Below, in pieces: positions 15,674 through 26,081 of a stretch of 64,000 nt of DNA; position 1 is the first letter of the stretch, and the number at the start of each line of letters is the position of its first letter. Made by a program: the position numbers and the translations under genes. The DNA lies in assembly GCF_028816455.1 (NCBI RefSeq), contig NZ_CP118246.1, positions 2,680,501-2,744,500 on the forward strand, written 5' to 3'. The stretch comes from Devosia algicola. GTDB taxonomy: Bacteria; Pseudomonadota; Alphaproteobacteria; Rhizobiales; Devosiaceae. Under the pieces are notes generated by a model. The model was not told the DNA's origin. It saw nothing but the letters and a program-made list of their open reading frames with translations, and made no database searches.

Positions 15674-18096
15674 TTGCCGAATAGCAGATCCATTAGTGTG
15701 CGCTGACTCTTCTGGCTTTGCTGCGGCGTTGGATCAGTGCCGTTGGGATCGAACGCCTGTAGAGGTTGGCTCGGCGTCAATGGCTGGTCCGGCGTCAGGG
15801 GCTGCGATCCATCCAATGCCTGATCGCCGCCAATGATCTGGCCATCGCTCGGGCCGAACTGGCTCTCGTCAAAGGCTTGCCCGGATGGCACCAGGGGCTG
15901 TCCAGTAGTCGGGTCGATCTGAACCTCCACCGGCTGCCCGGTGATCGGGTCAACATATTGCACCATCGGCTGACCCGTATTGGGGTCGATGATTGCGGCG
16001 CCCGTATTGGGATCAACCAATTGCTGGGCCACCGGCGTGTTGCTGGCATCATAGCCGCTTGGCAGGTTTTGTGGTGTCAGACCCGCATGGGCCTTTGCCA
16101 TGAATTCCGACCAGATCGCCGCCGGTACGGTGCCGCCATAAAGCGTGGTCTTGGTGGCATTGTCATTGCCCAGCCATACCCCGGTCACATAGCGCGAGGT
16201 GAAGCCGATAAACAGCGCATCTTTCGAGTTTTGCGAGGTACCGGTCTTGCCACCAAAATTCCAGCCGCTCAGATTGGCGCCCTTGCCCGATCCGACTTCG
16301 ACGACCCCGGACAGCATATCATCCATTTCAGACACAATATTGGGGGCAATAACGCGGCCCGGACCAGCGGTCGATGCCTCATATAACACCTTGCCCTCGG
16401 CGGTTTCGATCTTGGTTATGACGCTGGGGATCACACCGATGCCACCGTTGGCAAATGGCGCATAGGCACCAGTCAATTCCAGCAGCGACACTTCCTGGGT
16501 CCCCAGTGCAATGGAGGGCACTGCGAGCATGGGCGAGGAAATGCCCAGCCGCATGGCTGTGTCGATCACCACCTGTGGGGTCACATCGATAGCCAGTCGC
16601 GCCGCAACCGTATTGATCGAATAGGTCAGGGCCTGTCGCAACGTCACCGGCCCCGCATATTTATTGTTTGAATTGCGCGGGCTCCAGCCCTTGTAGTCGA
16701 ACTGGGCATCTTCAGCGACAGTGTCCGGGGTATATCCCTTTTCCATCGCCGCCAGATAGACGAACGGCTTGAATGTGGAACCCGGTTGACGCCGCGCCGT
16801 GACCGCGCGGTTATATTGGCTGGCCTGATAATCCACCCCACCCACCATGGCGCGGACATTGCCCTCGGTATCCATTGATACCAATGCGCCCTGGTTAAAG
16901 CCGCGCTTCTCGCCATCGCGCGCCACCGCTTCCTTGAGAACGAATTCGGCTTCCTTCTGCAAGTCCCAGTTGATTGTGGTCGAAACGATAACGTCCTCGT
17001 TCACATCGCCCAGATAGGCCTGCATGAGACTTTCAACCCAGTCAGCCACATAGGATTCGCCCCCCGCAATCTTGGTGCGCACTTTCTGGCTAGGATCAAT
17101 CGTTGCCGCTTTGGCCTCGGCCTCGCTTATATAGCCCTCATCGGCCATGGCCTGCAGCACCACACTCTGGCGTTGCGCTAACGCCTGCGGATTGGATTTG
17201 GGATTGAGGCGCGACGGAGCCTGAAGCGAACCCGCCAGCATCGCTGCTTCGCCCAATGTCAGATTGCGCGCCGACTTGCCAAAATAGGTCTGTGCCGCCG
17301 CTTCGATGCCGAACGAATTATTGCCGAAAAACATTCGGTTCAAATACATCTCAAGGATCTGATCCTTGGTGTAATTGTGCTCGAGCCAGATCGCCAACAG
17401 CGCTTCCTGCACCTTGCGGCCCAAATTCTGGTCACGTGTCAAAAAGAGATTTTTCGCCAATTGCTGGGTAATTGTCGATCCGCCGCCGGTGATCCGACCC
17501 TCGCTGACATTATTGACAAGCGCCCGGGCGATACCGATCGGATCAATCCCGAAATGCTCGTAAAACCGTCGGTCCTCGATGGCCAGAACGGCAGCGGGAA
17601 CATAGGCTGGCAGTTCCCGCAGCGACGTCGCCTCGCCCCCGGTCTTGCCACGGTTGGAGATAAGCTGTCCGTCTGCTGCCAGAATACGGATATTGGGCGG
17701 GCGATCCGGCACGGCCCATGTATTGGATGCCGGCAACTGCGCTCCATAATAGACAATGATACCGGCAACTGCGATTCCCGCCCAAAGGCAGGCAACAAAA
17801 CCCCAGTGCAGGACAAATACCAAAAAGCCGCCTGCGCCGCTGCGCCGCTTCTTCTTCTTGACCGGCTTGGCTGTGCGCGCGGTGCCGCGTTTCTGCGGCC
17901 GTTTCTTTGGTGGTGGTGCGCTGGGGCCGCCGGAGCGCTCGTCATCCACGAACCCGCCGACAGACTGGCCCATGCTGGGTTCTACCCGATCTCGTCCCTT
18001 GCCCCAGCCGGTCTTTTTGGCTTTGGCCGCCGGTTTGCGCGCACGCTTTTTTGGTTGCGCGCCAACACGATCGTCAGGAGAAATCCGAAAGTCCAT
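15670..18096 (-). CDS. mrcA: Penicillin-binding protein 1A (class A, bifunctional)
   Basis: An 808-residue protein. A long basic cytoplasmic tail (KKRARKPAAKAKKTG; KKRPQKRG; KKKKRR) leads to one membrane anchor (FLVFVLHWGFVACLWAGIAVAGIIVYY). The GT51 glycosyltransferase has AIEDRRFYEHFGIDPIGIARA and GGSTITQQLAKNLFLT. The transpeptidase has the active Ser in RQPGSTFKPFVY, the SIN motif in LTYSINTVAAR and KTGT in GGKTGTSQNSKD. It builds and crosslinks peptidoglycan at the inner membrane. The C-terminus has four DPxTGxx repeats and a Gln/Pro-rich tail unlike the compact end of most relatives. All catalytic motifs are intact. Confidence 0.9.
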   Translation of the reverse strand: MDFRISPDDRVGAQPKKRARKPAAKAKKTGWGKGRDRVEPSMGQSVGGFVDDERSGGPSAPPPKKRPQKRGTARTAKPVKKKKRRSGAGGFLVFVLHWGFVACLWAGIAVAGIIVYYGAQLPASNTWAVPDRPPNIRILAADGQLISNRGKTGGEATSLRELPAYVPAAVLAIEDRRFYEHFGIDPIGIARALVNNVSEGRITGGGSTITQQLAKNLFLTRDQNLGRKVQEALLAIWLEHNYTKDQILEMYLNRMFFGNNSFGIEAAAQTYFGKSARNLTLGEAAMLAGSLQAPSRLNPKSNPQALAQRQSVVLQAMADEGYISEAEAKAATIDPSQKVRTKIAGGESYVADWVESLMQAYLGDVNEDVIVSTTINWDLQKEAEFVLKEAVARDGEKRGFNQGALVSMDTEGNVRAMVGGVDYQASQYNRAVTARRQPGSTFKPFVYLAAMEKGYTPDTVAEDAQFDYKGWSPRNSNNKYAGPVTLRQALTYSINTVAARLAIDVTPQVVIDTAMRLGISSPMLAVPSIALGTQEVSLLELTGAYAPFANGGIGVIPSVITKIETAEGKVLYEASTAGPGRVIAPNIVSEMDDMLSGVVEVGSGKGANLSGWNFGGKTGTSQNSKDALFIGFTSRYVTGVWLGNDNATKTTLYGGTVPAAIWSEFMAKAHAGLTPQNLPSGYDASNTPVAQQLVDPNTGAAIIDPNTGQPMVQYVDPITGQPVEVQIDPTTGQPLVPSGQAFDESQFGPSDGQIIGGDQALDGSQPLTPDQPLTPSQPLQAFDPNGTDPTPQQSQKSQRTLMDLLFGN

Positions 18097-18460
18097 GCAT
18101 TATGTCCAACGATATGGCGGTTTTGTCCGCTCAGCCTGCACCAACATCATAGCCGATGGCGCCTCGACATGTCCGGCACCGATAAAAATCTTCCCGAACC
18201 AGCATATTGTTCCGGTGGACCGCAAACACGCGAATTCGCTTGTCCGAGTCAAATGTGGCTGGTTTATGGGGCACCAGACCTGATTCTTGCAACTGTTACC
18301 CGTGCGCCACATCTATTAGCATAGACTGCGGCGTCTGCAGTAAAACAAAATTTGAACTTGTGCGCGTGATTCGACTGACCGTTGAGGTTGGATTGGCAAC
18401 ACTCAGGGTTTGTGACGTCATGTGTATGTCTTTGCGCGTCGGGGACCAGGAATTTGGAGA
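18097..18460. other. Intergenic stretch between the PBP1A and Ldh2 genes
   Basis: About 360 bases that must hold the two divergent promoters. Open frames crossing it are shadows. I see no strong hairpin, repeat or RNA gene. Confidence 0.45.
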
Positions 18461-19490
18461 ATGGAAAGCTTGACCGATACAATTACCCTGACCCTGGAAC
18501 AGGCGCGACATCTGAGCATCGATATATTGCTGGCTCTGGGGCTGTCGCCCGATCATGCCGATGCCGTCAGCGACACCATCATTGCAGGGCAGCGCGACGA
18601 TTGCCATTCCCATGGTCTGTATCGCCTCATCGTCTGCGCTCAGACAATAAGAGCGGGCAAGGTTGCTCTTGACGTCAGTCCAGCGATTATCGATGCAGCG
18701 CCCGCCATTGTTCAGGTTGACGCCAGAGGCGGCTATTCGCTGCTGGCCTTCAAGCGCGGATTGCCAATACTGGCCGAAAAAGCCCGTTCGCAGGGCATTG
18801 CGGCGCTCGCCATCAATAATTGTGTGCATTTTTCTGCCCTGTGGCCCGAGGTCGAGGCAATAGCCGCCGCCGGACTGGTGGGGTTGGCGATGACGCCCAG
18901 TCACAGTTGGGTAGCGCCAGCGGGCGGCACCAGCCCGGTTTTCGGGACCAACCCATTGGCCTTTTCCTGGCCACGAACCGGCAAATTGCCATTTGTCTTC
19001 GATTTTGCCACCAGTGCCGTGGCGCGCGGCGAAATCGAGCTGCATAGGCGGGCCGGCAAGGCAATACCGTCCGGATGGGGCCTTGATCGCGACGGTCAGC
19101 CAACCACGGACGCCGCCGAGGTGCTCGATGGTGCCATGCTCACCTTTGGAGGCCACAAGGGGTCAGCCCTCGCTGCGATGATCGAGCTTATGGCCGGCCC
19201 GCTGATTGGCGATCTGACAAGCCTGGACAGCCAGGCTCACGATGGTGACGTCGGCGCATCGCCGTTCCATGGCGAGCCTGCTCATTGCGCTTGATCCAAA
19301 AAAATTTCCGGGCAACGGAGATGGACAGCGTGAGGCGCGCGCCGAGGCATTGTTCGACGCCATCGTCGGGCAGGGCGCGCGCCTGCCGTCGCAACGGCGA
19401 TACGCAGCGCGCTTGCGAACCGAGCAGTCCGGCACGGTGTCCATCCCCAAGGCTCTGCATGACGACCTGATGCGCCTGTCCCGACGTTAA
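18461..19490 (+). CDS. Ldh2-family (malate/L-lactate-type) NAD(P) oxidoreductase (one frameshift)
   Basis: The protein matches the Ldh2/MDH type-2 family: GQRDDCHSHGLYRL with the active His, AINNCVHFSALWPEVE, GTSPVFGTNPLAFSWP, and FDFATSAVARGEI. Members oxidise small 2-hydroxy acids with NAD or NADP. The frame breaks near 19277: reading GASPFHGE, one base must be dropped from GAGCCTG (19274-19279) to continue as LLIALDPKKFPGN. Corrected length is 342 residues, normal for the family. The ATG at 18461 has GGAGA very close upstream; a TTG at 18470 is better spaced. motA follows 270 bases later. Confidence 0.8.
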
Positions 19491-19762
19491 GATCGGCCCA
19501 ATAAGCGCAATTTGCCAAATTAGGCACGCCCAATGACCATGCCTAGTTCGATCCGCCCCGCGCGAGAATACACTCACTGTTAAGGTTAATGGTCACATAA
19601 TGGCAGTGGCAGCAAATTGGTGCTGTCCAAACGCGCCTCGTCAAAGGGACCGCACACGCGCTCAAACTGCACGTCTGATCGGTGTCGATCATCTGGCGGT
19701 GAGATCACGACAGTTCTGGTGGGCGTATTGTCGCCGGAAACGGCTTAACTTGGAACTGGGTT

Positions 19763-20626
19763 ATGCGTCTTCTAGTTGGAATTCTTATCGTTTTTGCTTG
19801 CGTGTTCGGCGGCTATCTCGCCCAGGGTGGCCACATGGAGGTGCTGTTTCAGCCCTATGAAGTGTTGATCATTCTTGGGGCAGCGACCGGGGCATTTGTC
19901 ATCGGCAACACGGGGGCCGTTCTCAAGCAGTGCATTGGCGTCATGGGGACACTGTTTCGCGGGCCGCGCTACAACAAGGCGGCCTATGTTGAGCTTCTGG
20001 GTCTGCAATTCAGCCTGTTCAAGCTGGTCCAGGCCAAGGGCGTTCTGGCGCTGGAGCCGCATATCGAAGATCCGGGTCAGTCCCCGATCTTTGCCAAATT
20101 CCCGAAATTTGCGGCCAACCATCATGCCGTTGAGTTCATGTGTGATTATCTGCGCATGGTCACGCTCGGTACCAACAATGTCCACGAAATGGATGCGTTG
20201 ATGGATGAGGAGCTCGAAACCCATCACCAGGAAAACGAACGGGTGGTCTCTGCCATACAGGCGTTGGCAGACGGTACACCGGCATTGGGTATCGTTGCTG
20301 CCGTGCTCGGGGTTATCCATACAATGGGCGCGATCAGCGAGCCGCCGGAGGTTCTGGGTCATATGATCGGCGGCGCGCTGGTGGGTACCTTTTTTGGCGT
20401 GTTTGTCGCCTATGGGTTCTTTGGCCCCATGGCGCAGGCATTGCGCAACATTTACGAGGCAGAGAACAAATATTTGCTGTCGATGAAAGTGGGGCTGCTG
20501 GCACACATTTCGGGCCAACCTCCGGTTCTGGCAATTGAATTTGCGCGAAAGCTGCTGATGTCTGAGGACCGCCCGACATTTTCCGAGATTGATGAATCGA
20601 CCGCCGGCTTGGCGGCCATAACGTAA
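19763..20626 (+). CDS. motA: Flagellar motor stator protein MotA
   Basis: A 287-residue protein with the four MotA helices: LVGILIVFACVFGGYL, EVLIILGAATGAFVIGN, then the cytoplasmic loop, LADGTPALGIVAAVLGVIHTMG and MIGGALVGTFFGVFVAYGFFGPMA. MotA forms the stator ring that drives flagellar rotation by proton flow. motB follows after 27 bases. No other flagellar gene is in the window, so these stator genes lie apart from any flagellar cluster unless it starts outside. Confidence 0.92.
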   Translation: MRLLVGILIVFACVFGGYLAQGGHMEVLFQPYEVLIILGAATGAFVIGNTGAVLKQCIGVMGTLFRGPRYNKAAYVELLGLQFSLFKLVQAKGVLALEPHIEDPGQSPIFAKFPKFAANHHAVEFMCDYLRMVTLGTNNVHEMDALMDEELETHHQENERVVSAIQALADGTPALGIVAAVLGVIHTMGAISEPPEVLGHMIGGALVGTFFGVFVAYGFFGPMAQALRNIYEAENKYLLSMKVGLLAHISGQPPVLAIEFARKLLMSEDRPTFSEIDESTAGLAAIT

Positions 20627-20653
20627 CGCTGGAACACCATCAAAGAGGGCCTC

Positions 20654-21575
20654 ATGGCCACCCACGACCAACCGATCATCATCAAAAAGATCAAGAAGAG
20701 TGCGCATGCCCATCATGGCGGGGCCTGGAAGATTGCCTATGCGGACTTTGTGACCGCGATGATGGCATTTTTCCTTTTGCTCTGGTTGATCAGCATGACC
20801 ACGCCCGAGCAAAAGGAGGGCCTGGCCAATTACTTTGCGCCACCCAATGTCAGCCCCTCCAATAGCGGCGCAGGCGGCATTTTGGGTGGCACGGCAATTG
20901 ATCAGGCCGGTGCCCAGATGGCGGGCGCGGCCCCGAACGCAACCATGGATGTCTCGCTGACCCCCGAGGGCGGCAAGGACGGTTCACAGCGCGCCGTGCT
21001 TGGCGGCAGAGACGGCAAGGACAGCACCCAGCTCGATGCCTCGAGCCTCGACCCGGGCCGATCCGCGCTCTAGCTACGATCCCAATTTTCATGCCGCCGC
21101 TGCCAGTATTCGGCAGGCCTGGCAGGCCATGCCCGACATCGCCCAGATCGCCGATAATCTGCTGATCGAGGAAACCAAGGATGGGCTGAATATCGAGATC
21201 GTCGACCAGAAGGGGCGTCCGATGTTCCCCGAAGGCTCGAAATATCCGCTTGAAATTACCCGCCGGGCTATTGCCGCTATCGCGCCCATCCTGCAGCAAT
21301 TGTCCAACCAGATCACGATTTCAGGCCATACCGCCGCCGGCGAGCAGTTCAACAATGCCCGATACGGCGCTTGGGACCTGTCCAGTGACCGTGCCAATGT
21401 GGTGCGTTCGATTCTCGGCGAATTCGGGTTGGGTGACGATCACATCAATGCCGTCATCGGCAAATCCACCACCGAACCGTTCTTTCCCAATGATCCCTAT
21501 ATGGCGGCCAATGAGCGCATAAAGATTACCGTGCTCTATGACGCGCCGCCCGTACCTACCGATCTGCATTTTTAG
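20654..21575 (+). CDS. motB: Flagellar motor protein MotB (one frameshift)
   Basis: The N-terminal part has [23 protein letters not shown], the MotB plug helix with the proton-carrying Asp. The C-terminal OmpA-like peptidoglycan-binding domain has [27 protein letters not shown] and [11 protein letters not shown]. The two parts are in different frames and join near 21046; dropping one base of GAGCCTC (21043-21048) gives [20 protein letters not shown] and a 306-residue protein. The GHTA stretch replaces the more usual GHTD. It is co-transcribed with motA. Confidence 0.88.
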
Positions 21576-22719
21576 CCGCGCGGAATGGTTTCCAGTGGTG
21601 GACCGACATAGTTGGCGCGGGGGCGGATGAGTGCCCCCGAACCAACCTGTTCAAGCGCATGGGCAAGCCAGCCGATTGAACGGCTCAGCGTGAACAGGGC
21701 AAAGGGAGCCTTCTGCGGGCAGGTCAAATGCACTGGCGAGGGCCGCCAGTGCGAAATCGATATTGGGCTGCTCGCCAACGATCGATTCAATGGCCTCGTA
21801 AAGTTCGGCATGGATCGCGGGCAGCTTGAAATGTTCGATCAGTGCCTCGGCCCTGACATCGCCTTGCGGGTAAAGTCGGTGTCCGACGCAGGGAATGGGG
21901 CGACCCTGCTGCAAAAAGCTTTCGATGGCCTTGCGGGCACCAATGCGTTTGGCTGTCTCGGTCAGGTCGCCCATTGCCGCTGCCGCACCACCATGAAGCG
22001 GCCCGCTTAGCGCTGCCAACCCGGCTAGCGCCGCCGCTGCCAATGATGCGCCGGTCGACGCGGTTACCCGAACCGCAAATGTCGAGGCGTTCAACTCATG
22101 TTCCGCGAGCAGAACCAGAACGCGCCGCACCATATCGGCGCTGGCCGGACGTGCCCAATGGTCGGCCAATCTCAAATGCAGCGCCAGATCGGGTCGCGAC
22201 GGACCGGCCAGTGTTGCGGCCAGCGCCCCCACGGTTTGGGTGGCGTCGGTCTGCAGCATGGCCCCGTTGCGGCCAAGCGTCGGTAATTGCGTTCCGGCCA
22301 GATCGGCCAATACCTCCAAAGGGGCCCGATTTTCTGGAACCTCAAATGCGTCCGGCACCCGAAAAACGGGGTGAGGACAGTCCCACAACAGGCCTGCTAT
22401 TGCTTCAAGGCTCACCGATTGCGACAGGCTCAGCTGCGTCCTGACCACGATAATACAACCGACCATCGGTGATCGTCGAAATTGCCGTGGGCAGCACCGG
22501 CTCGCCCCAGGCAATGGTCTGGCTTGCCACCGTCGCGGCTCGGCCGGGGCCAGGTCGGCGCTGGGCAAGCCGGTCTACATCCTCACTGCGATAAAGTGAT
22601 CGACGTGAATCGACAGGGTCGGGGCGCGACTGAATGCGACCGCGCGAGACATTGGCATAAAGAGTTTGCGGCTTGGTTCTTAGTCGTGCCAGCGCCGCGT
22701 CGGCCGTAATCCATGTCAT
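21572..22719 (-). CDS. Citrate synthase with N-terminal MerR-like helix-turn-helix (two frameshifts)
   Basis: N-terminus: [30 protein letters not shown] and [16 protein letters not shown], a MerR-type DNA-binding module. Then [27 protein letters not shown] leads into citrate synthase, with [24 protein letters not shown] (catalytic His), [15 protein letters not shown] (catalytic His) and [11 protein letters not shown]. The frame breaks twice: at 22426-22431 (correction gives [18 protein letters not shown]) and at 21706-21711 (correction gives [13 protein letters not shown]). Corrected length is 381 residues. The fusion suggests a synthase that also binds DNA, or an HTH-like module kept for another role. 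It is divergent from a plain citrate synthase. Confidence 0.85.
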
Positions 22720-22729
22720 GGTCACTCAT

Positions 22730-22760
22730 ATTGATCAATTACATCAAGATTGACGTCAAT
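22730..22760. promoter_or_regulatory. Two palindromes between the divergent citrate synthase genes
   Basis: ATTGATCAAT (22730-22739) and ATTGACGTCAAT (22749-22760) are both perfect palindromes built from ATTGA/TCAAT, with centres 20 bases apart. They occupy the 85-base gap between the two start codons, so one regulator could act on both genes. The HTH domain of the leftward gene is an obvious candidate; that is inference. Confidence 0.55.
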
Positions 22761-22804
22761 GATAATAGAGCCGATTTACGAGCCTTGGCAAAGGAGAAGG
22801 CAAT

Positions 22805-23884
22805 ATGAGTTCTGGTCTTGATGACGTGATCGCCGCCGAAACGGCGTTGTCAGATGTCGATGGTCTTCAGGGCCGCTTGATCATTGCCGGTCATTCGCTC
22901 GATGCTTTGGCCGGTCAGGTCGAATTCGAAGCGGTGCTGGCATTGCTGCTCGATTGTGATCCAGCTGATCTCAAGGCGGCAATTGGCGCCGCGCGGCTCC
23001 GGGTTTTTGATCATCTGAGTGCCGTTGACGGCGCATTATTGAATATGTCGCCGGTTGAAGCGCTGCGAGCGCTAATGGCGCGGCTCGCAGACGGTGAGGA
23101 TGACGAGACGGCCCATGCCCTGATCGCCGCCCCGGCGGTTTTTACCGCTGGCCTGACAAGACTGCGCCAGGGTCTGTCCCCGGTGCCGCCCGACCAGACG
23201 CTGGGCCACACCGCTGATATGTTGACAATGACCTACGGTAGGCATCCCGCACCTGAACAGGTAGCGGCACTTGAGGCCTATCTGGTGACTGTTGTCGATC
23301 ACGGACTGAATGCCTCGACTTTTGCCGCCCGCGTCGTCGCGTCGACCCGCGCAGGTCTGACCTCGGCGGTGCTCGCGGCCTTGAGCGCGCTCAAGGGGCC
23401 ACTCCACGGCGGTGCGCCGGGTCCGGTGCTGGATATGCTTGATGCAATCGGTCAGCCCGACAATGCAGAAAAATGGCTGACCCGTGCCTTGGGTGATGGA
23501 GAGCGATTGATGGGCTTTGGTCATCGCATCTATCGGGTGCGCGATCCGCGCGCCGATGCGCTCAAGGCGGCATTGGCGAAGCTTGCGGCCGCAGGCTATG
23601 TGCCCCCTGAACGTTTGACCCTGGCAGAAACCGTCGAAGCCACGGCGCTGCGATTGCTCAAGCAGAAAAAGCCGGACCGGCCACTTGAAACCAATGTCGA
23701 ATTCTACACAGCCTTGCTATTGGAATCGCTCTGCTTGCCGCGCGGAGCGTTTACCTGCGTATTTGCCGCCGGTCGCGTCGGCGGCTGGGTTGCCCATGCT
23801 CGCGAACAGATTGCAACCGGTCGGCTGATGCGACCGCAATCGCGCTATATTGGACACAACGTCACAGCGCCACTTGGCGTTTGA
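22805..23884 (+). CDS. Citrate synthase / methylcitrate synthase family protein (no HTH)
   Basis: A 359-residue citrate synthase with DHGLNASTFAARVVAST, LKGPLHGGAPGPVLDML (His), MGFGHRIYRVRDPRADAL (His) and NVEFYTALLLESLCLP (the Asp of the usual NVDFYS motif is Glu here). The family condenses acetyl-CoA or propionyl-CoA with oxaloacetate. It is divergent from an HTH-bearing paralogue, and such paired genes are seen in several alphaproteobacteria; the main TCA enzyme is expected elsewhere. RBS AAGGAGAAGG lies before the ATG. Confidence 0.88.
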   Translation: MSSGLDDVIAAETALSDVDGLQGRLIIAGHSLDALAGQVEFEAVLALLLDCDPADLKAAIGAARLRVFDHLSAVDGALLNMSPVEALRALMARLADGEDDETAHALIAAPAVFTAGLTRLRQGLSPVPPDQTLGHTADMLTMTYGRHPAPEQVAALEAYLVTVVDHGLNASTFAARVVASTRAGLTSAVLAALSALKGPLHGGAPGPVLDMLDAIGQPDNAEKWLTRALGDGERLMGFGHRIYRVRDPRADALKAALAKLAAAGYVPPERLTLAETVEATALRLLKQKKPDRPLETNVEFYTALLLESLCLPRGAFTCVFAAGRVGGWVAHAREQIATGRLMRPQSRYIGHNVTAPLGV

Positions 23885-23903
23885 CCTCCCAAGAGCGATC
23901 AGA

Positions 23904-24984
23904 TCACGCTGCGGCGCCGCTACCATCAAACAGGTGGCAGCGGGCAGGATCGACATAGGCGATTGCGGTCGATCCCAACGCCACCGGGCGCTGGCCTTCC
24001 AGCGAGATGGCCAGGCTTTGCCCATCGTCCAACGTTGTGTAAAGCAGTGTCGCGCCGCCCAGATGTTCGACCAGATCGACCCGCATATCGCCGAGCCTTG
24101 AGGCCAGAGCCCTCGTTAAGGGTGATATGCTCCGGCCGGACGCCAAAGGTCAGGCTATCTCCTGGCTTGGCCCCGACCGCCCGGCTTAGCGCCAGATCGT
24201 GTCCGCCGGTATGAACCAGCGCACTATTGTCATCGCCCGATTTCAACTGGGCAGTTAAAAAGTTCATTTTGGGCGAACCGATAAAGCCCGCAACGAACAG
24301 GTTGCGCGGATGGTTGTAGAGATCGAGCGGGGTGCCGACCTGCTCGATATTGCCAGAATTGAGCACCACAATCTTGTCGGCCATAGTCATGGCTTCGACC
24401 TGATCGTGGGTCACATAGACCATGGTGTTGCCCAGATCATTGTGCAGCTTGGCGATCTCGACGCGCATCTGAACGCGCAGTTCAGCGTCCAGATTGGACA
24501 ATGGCTCGTCGAACAGGAACAGACGCGGTTCGCGCACGATGGCGCGGCCAATGGCAACGCGTTGGCGCTGCCCGCCCGAGAGCGCCTTGGGCTTGCGGCC
24601 AAGCAGCGGCACGATCTGCAAAATTTCGGCTGCCCGCTGCACGCGCGGTTCGATCTCGGATCTTTTCAGCCCGGCTGTTTCAAGACCAAAGGCGAGATTT
24701 TTGTAGACCGACATATGCGGATAGAGTGCGTAGGACTGGAATACCATGGCGATGCCGCGCCGCGCCGGTGGCACATCGTTCATCCGCTCCCCGTCGATCA
24801 CCAGATCGCCTCCGGTAATCGGTTCGAGACCCGCGATCATCCGCAGCAGGGTGGATTTACCGCACCCTGAGGGGCCGACGAAAACCACGAACTCGCCCGG
24901 CTCGATCGTCAGGTCAATGCCATGAATGACTTCGATATCGCCATAGGCTTTCACCACATTCTGCAAAACGACGTTGGTAGCCAT
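23904..24984 (-). CDS. Sugar ABC transporter ATP-binding protein, UgpC/MsmK type (one frameshift)
   Basis: Walker [10 protein letters not shown], signature [14 protein letters not shown], Walker [13 protein letters not shown] and the switch His in MVYVTHDQ are intact. The C-terminal regulatory domain ([13 protein letters not shown] onward) continues in another frame. Dropping one base at GAGCCT (24093-24098) joins it as [16 protein letters not shown] and gives 359 residues ending in [15 protein letters not shown]. It powers import of a carbohydrate by the permeases and binding protein at 27.1-30.3 kb, from which two Gfo-type genes separate it on the same strand. Confidence 0.88.
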
Positions 24985-24994
24985 TGTCGGCTCC

Positions 24995-26081
24995 TTAAGT
25001 ACGGAAAGCGGCTGGAACCCAGCTCTGATATTTGGGGTGATCGCGACCGATCGGCAGGCTCACTTCGGTGTGCGTTTCGGACGAATGATAGAAAGCCGTG
25101 ACAATTTCCAGCGCCTGCCGGGCATCAGCCGTGGTCACAGGCAGGGCTGTGCCATTGGTCAACGCGTCGTGAAAACGGGCGACCTGAGTTTCAAAGCGAG
25201 GCGGCACATGCGTCCAACCCTTGAGTAGATCGGCAATTTTGGCCGCTATCTCGTCGTTGGCCGGGATGATTTTCCAGGGCTTGGCACCAGGCGAATAGGC
25301 TTCGTGATCGCTTTCAAAGGCAACATTTTCAAAGGCCAGTCGAATACGGCTGATCTCGTCCTGATTGCCCAATGTCGCTGTCAGCGATGCCAGGGCGCCG
25401 CTTTCAAGCACGCATGAGGCTGAAACGCAGTCTTCGACCTCAATGTCATTGACGCGCGTGGCGACGCGACCGAACAGGCCGGTAATCGGTCCCATCAGAT
25501 AGGTCAGGATATCGTGGATGTGAATGGCATGGGTCATCAGAACCCCACCCAGTTCGGTGGCCCACTTGCCGCGCCACGGCACCTCATAGTAGGCCGAAGT
25601 GCGCTTCCAGAAGGTTTCGACGGTCGCGACATAGGGTTTGCCGGCCAGGCCGCTATTGATAATTTTTCGAACCTGCTCGATGCCATCGCCATAGCGATAC
25701 TGAAAAATCGGCATCAACTTGCCTTTGGCGGTCTTTTCGACCTCGACAACCTCGTCGAGCCTGCGCCAGCGAGCCGACTAATGGTTTCTCACAGATGACG
25801 TGCTTGCCCGCCCTGAGCGCGGCCATGATCTGGGGATAGTGCACCATGGGAGGCGTGCAGACATCGATGATGTCGATATCGTCCATCCTCAGCAGCGCGT
25901 CGAAATCAGTCAACCGCTGCTCGATACCGAATTCCGCGCCAATACCGTCCAGCCGATCCTGACTGAGATCACAAATGGCCGCGATGCGGAACTTGTCGGT
26001 ATTGGGCAGATAGCCTTCTACGATATGACTGCGCCCGATTCCTAGACCGACCACCGCTACATTCAAGATCTTGTCGCTCAT
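24995..26081 (-). CDS. Gfo/Idh/MocA-family oxidoreductase (one frameshift)
   Basis: N-terminal NAD-binding fold [19 protein letters not shown] and [11 protein letters not shown]; the EKPL signature is in [14 protein letters not shown]. The C-terminal part has [38 protein letters not shown] and FHDALTNG. The frame breaks at 25757-25762 (GAGCCT on the plus strand); the correction reads [21 protein letters not shown] and gives 361 residues. Family members oxidise or reduce sugar hydroxyls, often at C2 or C3, with NAD(P). The start overlaps the next upstream gene by four bases. Substrate unknown. Confidence 0.85.

Noticed and set aside
18296..19156. 286-residue minus-strand frame opposite the Ldh2 gene
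   Set aside because: Shadow of the dehydrogenase; no motifs of its own.
19772..20812. 346-residue minus-strand frame opposite motA and the start of motB
   Set aside because: Rich in His, Arg and Gln as shadow frames are; MotA and MotB are certain.
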